Shown here: one piece after another, positions 1-6,452 of the stretch
Layout: each line of letters opens with the position of its first letter
Numbering within the stretch: the first letter of the stretch is position 1
Assembly: GCA_041685645.1 (NCBI GenBank)
Contig: JAWLFI010000045.1
Span: 1 to 15,865 of the forward strand
Source: JAWLFI01 sp041685645
GTDB taxonomy: Bacteria > Bacteroidota > Bacteroidia > Chitinophagales > Saprospiraceae
Direction: 5' to 3'
Length of the DNA stretch: 15,865 nucleotides
Notes under the pieces: generated by a model
Told to the model about the DNA's origin: nothing
The model's input: only the letters and a program-made list of their open reading frames with translations
Databases searched by the model: none
Program-made: the position numbers and the translations under genes

Positions 1-951
1 CATCGCAGCCTGGCTCAGGTATTGATTTCCGGGTATTTTCGCTCGGAGGACCTCTACATGTTTGACCCCATACCCAATTTTATCTTTACCAGAGATATTG
101 CCGTCACCCTTGCCCGGCACATCATCATTACCAAGGCATCCAAAATTGCAAGACAACGCGAAAACTTGCTCACCCGATTTATATTTTTTACTCATCCTTT
201 ATTTGATGAAATCAAAGAAAATGAAGGCCTCATCAATCTCAATTCTGTAGATCAATTCCCACCTTCACGAAAAGGAGAAACAGTATCTCTGGAGGGTGGA
301 GATGTTATGATGGTCCATGGAGATTATTTGTTGATCGGATGCTCAGAGAGAACTACAGAGCACGCTTTTCATTCCCTTAAAAAGGAATTGTTTAGACTCA
401 ATGCAGTGAAACACGTCGTTCAGGTCACCATACCGCGCGACCGGTCTTTCATGCATATTGACACCATTTTTACGAGAATTAGCCCGACTGATATCGTAGC
501 CTACAAACCCATTGTCGTGGACGGATTATCTTCGTCCATAGATGTTTACGATGCCGATGGATCTCACCGTAATTACCCCTCGATTCGCGCATTTTTTCAT
601 AAGGAGATCAATAAAAACATGAGGTTTATTCTCTCCGGTGGTGGAGAAAGCCCCTACCAGGAAAGAGAACAGTGGACCGACGGCTGTAACCTGGTCGCAC
701 TCAAGCCGGGCGTGGCCATCACTTATGATAGAAATGTGAAAACACAGGAAGAATTGCAAAAACACGGCTACCGAATCGTTTCGGCAGTGGACATATTAGC
801 TCAATTTGATACTGGGGAAATTACACCCGCAGAAATAGAAAATACGATTATCACCATCGATTCGACTGAACTGTCCAGAGCACGCGGTGGGTCTCACTGC
901 ATGACCTGCCCTATTTCTCGACAAAACTTCAAACCGCAGTCTATTTTATGA
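1..951 (+). CDS. arcA: Arginine deiminase family protein, 5' end missing
   Basis: Hydrolyses L-arginine to citrulline and ammonia in the cytoplasm, if the family assignment holds. The frame is open from base 1, so the gene begins before the window. 316 residues are visible, and alignment of the catalytic residues with Mycoplasma arginini arginine deiminase (His269, Asp271, Cys401) suggests about 100 N-terminal residues are absent. Visible family motifs, numbered from the first visible codon: PNFIFTRD at 25-32, E98-GGDV, MHIDT at 151-155 (catalytic His152 and Asp154), REQWTDGCN at 222-230, and nucleophile Cys300 in GGSHCMTCP close to the C-terminus. All expected catalytic positions are kept, so the enzyme looks active. 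A peptidylarginine or dimethylarginine hydrolase is less likely given the FTRD and REQWTDG motifs. The stop overlaps the next start as ATGA, suggesting coupled translation. Confidence 0.86.
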   Translation, partial: HRSLAQVLISGYFRSEDLYMFDPIPNFIFTRDIAVTLARHIIITKASKIARQRENLLTRFIFFTHPLFDEIKENEGLINLNSVDQFPPSRKGETVSLEGGDVMMVHGDYLLIGCSERTTEHAFHSLKKELFRLNAVKHVVQVTIPRDRSFMHIDTIFTRISPTDIVAYKPIVVDGLSSSIDVYDADGSHRNYPSIRAFFHKEINKNMRFILSGGGESPYQEREQWTDGCNLVALKPGVAITYDRNVKTQEELQKHGYRIVSAVDILAQFDTGEITPAEIENTIITIDSTELSRARGGSHCMTCPISRQNFKPQSIL

Positions 952-1358
952 TTCAGCACGAAACCCACCTTCGAGTGCGATATGGCGAAACAGATCAAAT
1001 GGGCTATTTGTACTATGGCAATTATGCCCAATACTACGAGATCGGCCGTGTAGAAGCCCTTCGCTCTTTGGGCATTATTTACAGCGAATTGGAACAAAAG
1101 CACGGCATCATGTTGCCTGTCTATGAGGTGCATTCCAGATTCATCTCTCCCGCTTATTACGATCAAAAAATTAGACAAGTCACGGAGATTCGAAGCATGC
1201 CTACTGCGAAAATTCAATTTTTTCATCAACTTTTTAACCCGAATGACGATTTAATTCACGTGGGAGAAGTCACACTCGTCTTTTACAAGGCAAAAACACA
1301 GCGACCGATAAAAATGCCCACATTCATAGAAAATGCCCTAAAGCCCTATTTTGAGTAA
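948..1358 (+). CDS. Acyl-CoA thioesterase, YbgC/4-hydroxybenzoyl-CoA thioesterase-like hotdog protein
   Basis: A 136-residue single hotdog-fold protein predicted to hydrolyse acyl-CoA thioesters in the cytoplasm. The N-terminal signature RYGETDQMGYLYYGNY (11-26) matches the 4HBT/YbgC pattern of an Asp two residues before a Gly, followed by an aromatic-rich helix. Asp16 is the expected catalytic residue. The family often has His where Tyr23 sits here. The length is normal for the family. The ATG shares bases with the TGA of the arginine deiminase gene (ATGA), and the 3' end overlaps the yihY-like gene by 8 bases, so the three are probably one operon. The substrate cannot be told from sequence, and the link to arginine metabolism is unexplained. 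A Tol-Pal associated YbgC role is not supported by the neighbours. Confidence 0.85.
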   Translation: MIQHETHLRVRYGETDQMGYLYYGNYAQYYEIGRVEALRSLGIIYSELEQKHGIMLPVYEVHSRFISPAYYDQKIRQVTEIRSMPTAKIQFFHQLFNPNDDLIHVGEVTLVFYKAKTQRPIKMPTFIENALKPYFE

Positions 1359-2334
1359 ATCAAATTTCGATTGGTATGAATACCTAAGGTCAAAGCCATT
1401 TATTCGGCTTGTGATTCTCAAGGCCAAAACGGGAAGCCTACCCGGTTTGGGTGGTGTGCCTGTGTATAACGTGTTGCAGTTTATTATAGATGAGTCAATA
1501 AATGATGACCTAATAACGAGAGCTCGCTCTGTAGCCTTTTCCTTTTTTCTCTCTATTTTCCCGTCGATTTTAATCCTAATCTCAATTGGGGCACTACTGC
1601 CTTTCGACCTCGTGCCCTGGCTTCAGTCTGTCTTAGAAGGAGTGCTGCCGGACACAGCAGAAGGATTCCTCTTTGACGTTATAGGCGACCTCGAAGAACT
1701 CCCCCACTCCGGCCTACTATCTATTGGTTTTTTGCTCGCCGTCTATTTCTCCAGCTCAGGTCTGAATACGCTGATTACCGGCTTTCATAAAAGTTACCCC
1801 ACAACGTTCAAATCGAGATCTTGGATCAGACAGCAGTTTATTGCTATTTTCCTTACGGGAACGCTCTTTGGATTGCTCATCATCACAACGCTTCTGCTGT
1901 TGACCGGCAACTTTCTAATCGCCTGGTTCGTCAATTCCACCAATCTGGGCATAGCACCCACAATCATGATTCAAATCCTGAAATGGATCATAATTATCGC
2001 TCTATTTTACTCCATCATTGCCATGATTTATAAAATCGGACCTTCTATGCATAGAAAGTTTCGATTCTTTTCGCCGGGTGCTACTGTTGCCGCTGCTATC
2101 ACTCTTATTATTACCTTTGGCTTTTCCGTCTATGTTAATAACTTTGGAACGTATAATAAACTCTATGGATCGATAGGGGCTATCATCGTGCTGATGGTTT
2201 GGCTACAGTTAATCTGCACCATTATATTACTGGGCTTTGAACTCAATGCAAGTATCGCAGTGAATAAAGACTTGCGTCAAAAATCTCGAAACAAGAACGC
2301 TGAAAACAGTACTCCAACGAGTTTGAAAGCATAG
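1351..2334 (+). CDS. YihY/virulence factor BrkB family inner-membrane protein
   Basis: A 327-residue integral membrane protein with about six hydrophobic segments. The most recognisable parts are the N-terminal stretch with SFFLSIFPSILILISIGALL (about 49-68), the central FSPGATVAAA turn, and the C-terminal run SVYVNNFGTYNKLYGSIGA through MVWLQLICTIILLGFELNA, which is the family signature. The family (BrkB/YihY) has no settled biochemical function, and older assignment as RNase BN was a misannotation. The start is a TTG lying inside the end of the thioesterase gene. No in-frame ATG exists in the N-terminal part, so TTG and translational coupling are the best reading. A Lys/Asn-rich hydrophilic tail ends the protein. 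The gene is convergent with folC, with only 10 bases between stops. Confidence 0.88.
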   Translation: MSKSNFDWYEYLRSKPFIRLVILKAKTGSLPGLGGVPVYNVLQFIIDESINDDLITRARSVAFSFFLSIFPSILILISIGALLPFDLVPWLQSVLEGVLPDTAEGFLFDVIGDLEELPHSGLLSIGFLLAVYFSSSGLNTLITGFHKSYPTTFKSRSWIRQQFIAIFLTGTLFGLLIITTLLLLTGNFLIAWFVNSTNLGIAPTIMIQILKWIIIIALFYSIIAMIYKIGPSMHRKFRFFSPGATVAAAITLIITFGFSVYVNNFGTYNKLYGSIGAIIVLMVWLQLICTIILLGFELNASIAVNKDLRQKSRNKNAENSTPTSLKA

Positions 2335-2344
2335 CTGGGCGAGC

Positions 2345-3652
2345 TTACAGTTTTAAATTAGCTAGCAGCTCACCGACGACAAAAATACTACCACAGACCA
2401 ATAGCGCATCAAAAGGAGAAGTTCGCTTAAGAGCGGCCTTGTATGCTAAGTCCACAGTATCGTATCCTTTGGCATTCAAACCGTACTCCTCTATGGCCAA
2501 ATCGATATACTGGCGATAGTGGAGCGCTCTTGGAACATCTGCCTGGCAGAAAAAGTATTTGGGAAACTTGGGAAGATGAGAAAGTAGATTTCTTATATCC
2601 TTATCATTTGATACTCCGATTACTATGTGATATCGCTCTGCATCAATTTCAAAAAAAGATGTGAAGACAGCATTCAGTGCGGAAATATTATGAGCGCCAT
2701 CAAGCACAATGGGCGGCTTTTGACTCAAAATCTGCCACCGGCCCAACATGCCCGTTTTTTCTCTAATTTGCGCGAAGGCATCAAAATCGGACACTACTTC
2801 TTCTTTCTCTCCCTGCAACTTGTCTAATTGATAAACTACGGATATGGCTGTTCGAAGATTTTCTCTTTGATACCCCCCACTCAAATCCATGAATCCCCGA
2901 ACTGCAGGTTGGTCCCCCACTTGAATTTCGACCCATTGACCACCCAAATCTTCCTGAACGAGTTCAAGCTGAACCATATCCTCTGCCCAGTAAAGCGGTG
3001 CTTCTTCTGATTTTGATTTCTCTAACACTAAGTCACTGTATTCATCTGACTTCTCGCCCATAATAATGGGGACTCCTTTCTTGACGATTCCCAGTTTTTC
3101 CCTTGCAATTTCGGGTATTGTGTCCCCGAGTATCGCCTGGTGATCATAGGAAACATTTGTAATGCATGATATCAACGGATGAATAATATTCGTAGAATCC
3201 AAACGCCCCCCTAGCCCTGTCTCAATGATTGCGATATCAACCTGCTGTCGGGAAAAACAATACAACGCTAAAGCAAAAGACCACTCAAAAAAGGAAGGTT
3301 TGATTTCATGAAAGGCCTCATAGTATGTTTGCACAAACTGCTTGACATCCTCCTCGGAAACAGGAATTCCATTGACTTTTACTCTCTCTCGAAAATCTAT
3401 ATAATGGGGCGAGGTATATAAACCTACTTTACGTCCGCGCTTTTGATACACAGCTGCAATCATGTGAGATACAGACCCCTTTCCATTTGTGCCCGCCAGG
3501 TGAACCATATCTACATCTCGCTCGGGATGTCCCATGATTTCACAGAGTCGAATAATATTTCTTAAATCCTTCTTGTAGGCTTTCGCTCCTACCCTTTGAA
3601 ACATGGGAAGTTGCTGGTGGAGGAAAGCTAAGACTTCCTGGTAGTTTTTCAT
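2345..3652 (-). CDS. folC: Bifunctional folylpolyglutamate synthase / dihydrofolate synthase
   Basis: A Mur-ligase-type ATP-dependent enzyme of folate metabolism. It adds glutamate to dihydropteroate and/or to reduced folates in the cytoplasm. 435 residues is the usual length. Visible motifs: the P-loop GTNGKGS (54-60), TSPH (80-83), ETGLGGRLDSTN (145-156), and SYDHQAILGDTIPEIAREK (169-187), whose Lys187 is the usual carbamylated lysine position. A VLDGAHN motif of the C-terminal domain is also present. The gene is the last of the exbB-exbD-exbD-tonB-folC run, 17 bases after the tonB stop, so it is probably co-transcribed. Its own role is unrelated to TonB. No terminator is visible in the 10 bases before the convergent yihY stop. 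Confidence 0.95.
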   Translation of the reverse strand: MKNYQEVLAFLHQQLPMFQRVGAKAYKKDLRNIIRLCEIMGHPERDVDMVHLAGTNGKGSVSHMIAAVYQKRGRKVGLYTSPHYIDFRERVKVNGIPVSEEDVKQFVQTYYEAFHEIKPSFFEWSFALALYCFSRQQVDIAIIETGLGGRLDSTNIIHPLISCITNVSYDHQAILGDTIPEIAREKLGIVKKGVPIIMGEKSDEYSDLVLEKSKSEEAPLYWAEDMVQLELVQEDLGGQWVEIQVGDQPAVRGFMDLSGGYQRENLRTAISVVYQLDKLQGEKEEVVSDFDAFAQIREKTGMLGRWQILSQKPPIVLDGAHNISALNAVFTSFFEIDAERYHIVIGVSNDKDIRNLLSHLPKFPKYFFCQADVPRALHYRQYIDLAIEEYGLNAKGYDTVDLAYKAALKRTSPFDALLVCGSIFVVGELLANLKL

Positions 3653-3669
3653 ATGGCAGAACCCTGCGG

Positions 3670-4545
3670 TTATTGCAACTGAAAGTCAATTGTGATGGTA
3701 CCACATTGCCTATCCATTTCACCCTCAGTAAATTTAAATTCAGAAGCGGCATCAGAGGCAATTCTGCGCAAATCAGAGTCTGTTGTTGTGGATCCCCTTT
3801 GGGTGTAATCGGCAGAAATAACATTCCCCGAAGCATCCACACATACCTTTATTACCACTCGTCCGGTTTTCTGTGATTGGTCCATAATGGGCGGCTCATA
3901 GGCTACCCCCCGGTTACTCAATCCACCACCTATTTTGCCCTTTCCCGAACTAATGCCTTTCAATTTATCGGCATCTGGGTCACCTTTGGGGTCTCCCTCG
4001 CTTCCAGGCTTTGAGGTAGATCCTTTCCCTTCTCCCTTAAAAGCTTCGCTAAAGCTAGATTTCGACTCTTCGTATTCTTGCTGCTTTCTCTTTTTTTCCG
4101 CTTCCTCTTGCTGTTTTCTGATCGCTTCAGCTTCAGCTCGTTTTTGAGCTTCACTCTGCTGCTTTGCTTTTTCCGCCTGCTCCTTGATTTTCACATCCGA
4201 CTGCTCCTCGGTAAGAATTTTTTCTTCGGGCTTGAGACGAGAGGCTTCAGATTCCTGAGTTTCTTCTTCCTCTTCGACTTCTTCTTCTGGAACGGGCTCC
4301 TCAACGGGTGGCTCCGGATTGACTTCTTCCATTTTCTGAGTCTGCGGAGCATCCTGTCCTGAACCTTGATCAGGGGCACCAAAATTGACCAATATTCCCT
4401 CCTTTTCAGGGGGGGGATCCGGATAGGTCATCAATGGCAATAGAGCAATGAGAAACAAAAGACAATGAATGCCTATGCTGAAAAACAAACCTCGCTTTTT
4501 GTTTTTCTCATTCTCCGGCTTTTGATTCTTGCTCATGGTTTTCAT
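3670..4545 (-). CDS. tonB: TonB/TolA-like energy transducer
   Basis: A 291-residue protein predicted to carry energy from the ExbB/ExbD proton channel to outer-membrane receptors. Layout: a short charged N-terminus, one membrane anchor at about 20-42, a Pro/Glu motif (PDPPPEKEG), then a long Glu/Pro-rich and Lys/Gln/Glu-rich periplasmic spacer (about 70-165, likely helical and TolA-like). A Gly/Lys/Ser-rich linker follows, then a C-terminal TonB-type domain (about 210-291) with VVIKVCVDASGNV and a final TITIDF strand. Two Cys near the ends of that domain (in KVCVD and RQCGT) could pair. The start is favoured by AAAGGTGA 4 bases upstream on the minus strand, a good Shine-Dalgarno; the ATG three codons on is the alternative. 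The exbD-exbD-exbB genes precede it, so it belongs to that complex. The spacer is closer to TolA than to classical Pro-Lys TonB, so a TolA-like role is possible. Confidence 0.83.
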   Translation of the reverse strand: MKTMSKNQKPENEKNKKRGLFFSIGIHCLLFLIALLPLMTYPDPPPEKEGILVNFGAPDQGSGQDAPQTQKMEEVNPEPPVEEPVPEEEVEEEEETQESEASRLKPEEKILTEEQSDVKIKEQAEKAKQQSEAQKRAEAEAIRKQQEEAEKKRKQQEYEESKSSFSEAFKGEGKGSTSKPGSEGDPKGDPDADKLKGISSGKGKIGGGLSNRGVAYEPPIMDQSQKTGRVVIKVCVDASGNVISADYTQRGSTTTDSDLRRIASDAASEFKFTEGEMDRQCGTITIDFQLQ

Positions 4546-4603
4546 AGTTCACCTTTACTATATAACGCTATCAGCGAAGTTTTCGTTCTTTTTACCCCTC
4601 CAA

Positions 4604-4993
4604 TTAATTGTCGGGTTCCGCTAAAACAGTATTTACTTTATGCTTAAAGGCCATATCCATTACAGCAACCACAAATTGATTTTCCGTTTTCGGATGCGGT
4701 GCAATAGTCAAGCTCTTACCTGACTGGGCCAATTGCCGGATTTGTTGATCTAAGGCCTCCTCTGCCACTCGGGACCCATTATACATGTAGTTGCCATTCG
4801 CTTGAATGATTAACTTGTTCGGCCGGGTGACCGATTCTGATGAGCCCGTTGAAGAGGGAAGTTTGAGATTGAGTGCATTGGGAATTACCATCGATGAGGT
4901 CAACATAAAAAAGATCAGTAACAAGAATATGATGTCTGTGAGAGAAGACATGCTAAACTCCGCTGAAACTTTACTATTCTTTTTTAGTGCCAT
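4604..4993 (-). CDS. exbD: ExbD/TolR-like biopolymer transporter, second copy
   Basis: A 129-residue inner-membrane protein with one N-terminal transmembrane helix and a small periplasmic domain. It works with ExbB as the stator/rotor of the proton-driven motor that powers TonB. The helix begins SSLTDIIF, and Asp20 in the membrane is the conserved proton-carrying aspartate. Residues 7-34 are identical to the same residues of the neighbouring exbD, while the periplasmic part (LPSSTGSSESVT and onward) is clearly different. It lies 10 bases after the first exbD and 58 bases before tonB. The length is typical. A duplicated exbD is common in Bacteroidota Ton clusters. Confidence 0.92.
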   Translation of the reverse strand: MALKKNSKVSAEFSMSSLTDIIFLLLIFFMLTSSMVIPNALNLKLPSSTGSSESVTRPNKLIIQANGNYMYNGSRVAEEALDQQIRQLAQSGKSLTIAPHPKTENQFVVAVMDMAFKHKVNTVLAEPDN

Positions 4994-5003
4994 AATCGAA
5001 TCG

Positions 5004-5399
5004 TTATTTTATGGGTTGCGTGGCAATAATAGCTCTGCACTTTAAGCTGTTGGCTATTTTCATGAGTGCTGACACTTTATCCCAGGATACCCCGCGCTCA
5101 GCCGCAATGGTCAGAGTTGCTTTATCGGGGTATTTTGAATCCCGTATGAGTTGTGCGACTTCTGATTGAATATAGCGATAATCAATTTCTTTACCGTTCA
5201 ACTTGTAGGTTCCTTTGGGGTCTAGCTGCACTACGATATCAGAAGGCGCAATGGTCTTTGCATCTGCCTCCGGCAAATCCACCCTGATTTGAACCAGTGA
5301 AGAGGTCAGCATAAAGAAAATCAGTAACAGAAATATAATATCTGTCAAAGAAGACATGCTAAACTCCGCACTTACTTTACTTCTGCTCTTCAGTCCCAT
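5004..5399 (-). CDS. exbD: ExbD/TolR-like biopolymer transporter, first copy
   Basis: A 131-residue ExbD family protein with a single transmembrane helix (about 18-35) that carries the conserved Asp20. Its periplasmic domain has the ExbD pattern: VDLPEADA, then a strand VVQLDPKGTYKLNGKEI, then a final ATLTIAAERGVSWDKV segment. The last is the usual position of the conserved aspartate-containing helix. The ATG follows the exbB stop directly (TAA then ATG, no gap), which favours coupled translation and fixed stoichiometry. It probably forms a homo- or heterodimer with the product of the next gene inside the ExbB pentamer. Confidence 0.93.
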   Translation of the reverse strand: MGLKSRSKVSAEFSMSSLTDIIFLLLIFFMLTSSLVQIRVDLPEADAKTIAPSDIVVQLDPKGTYKLNGKEIDYRYIQSEVAQLIRDSKYPDKATLTIAAERGVSWDKVSALMKIANSLKCRAIIATQPIK

Positions 5400-6098
5400 T
5401 TAGGCTGGTTCTTGAAGTAAGTCGAGAAACTCCATCGTACTCGACTCCATTTTAAAAATCACCTTTTCAATGCTCGCCACCAATATGTTGTAGCCCACAA
5501 AGGCCAATATTCCTATAAATAAGCCAAAGGCAGTAGTTATCAAGGCCTGGTAAATACCTCCCGCCAATACATCCGGGGTTACGTTCTCTTCGGTTGCCAT
5601 AGTAAAAAACGCCAAAATCATCCCAGTCACCGTCCCAAAAAATCCAATCATCGGTGCTGCACCCGCTATACTGGCCAGAGTAGACAGGTTTTTCTCCAAT
5701 TTAAATACTTCCAAATTCCCCACATTCTCAATGGAGGCATTGATATCTCGCAGAGGTTTTCCGATGCGCTGCAAGCCCTTTTCAACCATTCGGGCAACGG
5801 GCGAACTGTCGTTAGCGCATAATGCTTTCGCTGCGGCTATATTGCCATTCTGTACATTTGTGCGAATGTTATTCATGAAGCTCTGATCAATCTTAGCCGC
5901 TTTTTTTATCGTCAAATATCTCTCAATAAATATGTAGGAAGCAATCACGGATAAAATCAATAACACACCAACAATAATCACACTGAGTATCCCGCCTTTC
6001 ATTATAATATCTAAAAAGCTCGAGGCCGCCAATCCGCCCTCTTCAGCGGCTGCAGTGTCAACTGCATTTTGAAATAAAAATAGTGCTTTCATGCTCAT
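5400..6098 (-). CDS. exbB: MotA/TolQ/ExbB proton channel family protein
   Basis: A 232-residue inner-membrane channel subunit that conducts protons with ExbD. It has three membrane segments: about 36-57, about 143-170 with APMIGFFGTVTGM, and about 180-206 with GGIYQALITTAFGLFIG, the last two being the family core. A short hydrophobic N-terminus (MKALFLFQ) precedes the first helix, as in other Bacteroidota ExbB proteins. I start at the ATG at 6098. The ATG six bases later (6092) is an equal alternative. The longer frame from 6176 is rejected because it overlaps a possible -7 promoter box and adds residues atypical of the family. This is the first gene of the Ton operon. Confidence 0.93.
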   Translation of the reverse strand: MSMKALFLFQNAVDTAAAEEGGLAASSFLDIIMKGGILSVIIVGVLLILSVIASYIFIERYLTIKKAAKIDQSFMNNIRTNVQNGNIAAAKALCANDSSPVARMVEKGLQRIGKPLRDINASIENVGNLEVFKLEKNLSTLASIAGAAPMIGFFGTVTGMILAFFTMATEENVTPDVLAGGIYQALITTAFGLFIGILAFVGYNILVASIEKVIFKMESSTMEFLDLLQEPA

Positions 6099-6452
6099 GC
6101 TGGTTTCTATTTTGGAAGTCTTAAAAAAATACGAGCTTATAACGCATATCGCTTTAAAAGTCGTATGTGATCTCAAATATATTAAAGAAAAACTTTATTT
6201 GATAAGTTTCTTTGGTAATATTTAAGAAATCTCCCCACGGAACATAATTTATGTCATTGTGCTCTTCTCCAGCTGAATAAAATTTGCCTTTGACTAACTG
6301 AAAACGAAAAGGTAATATATTTTCTTTAATTAATATGAGGGCAAATCCTCTTTATACTGTACTTTTTGTCATAACTGTGATCAGAGAGCGAGTAAATTGT
6401 TTCATAGAAGATATTTTTTTTGTACTTTTCCGTCAAACAGAATGATAATTCT
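6099..6452. other. Divergent intergenic region between exbB and fadN
   Basis: An A+T-rich stretch of 354 bases that must hold the promoters of both flanking operons. What I see: a TAnnTTTG match on the minus strand at 6174-6181; a related pair of sequences starting TGTACTTTT at 6358 and 6421 on the plus strand; a minus-strand frame free of stops from 6351 to the TAA at 6154 but with no usual start codon; and a short GAGG/CCTC hairpin around 6338-6350. No full-length gene is supported. Confidence 0.6.
6174..6181 (-). promoter_or_regulatory. Possible -7 promoter element for the exbB operon
   Basis: The minus strand reads TATATTTG, an exact match to the Bacteroidota -7 consensus TAnnTTTG, about 75 bases before the chosen exbB ATG. 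I do not find a TTTG-like -33 element at the usual distance, so this is only half a promoter. Confidence 0.35.

Noticed and set aside
4078..4362. Phe/Leu-rich plus-strand frame opposite tonB
   Set aside because: It is the shadow of the Glu/Lys-rich spacer of tonB read on the other strand.
6099..6176. Longer ExbB N-terminus starting at 6176
   Set aside because: It would add 26 residues not seen in the family and overlaps the possible -7 box; ATG at 6098 fits better.
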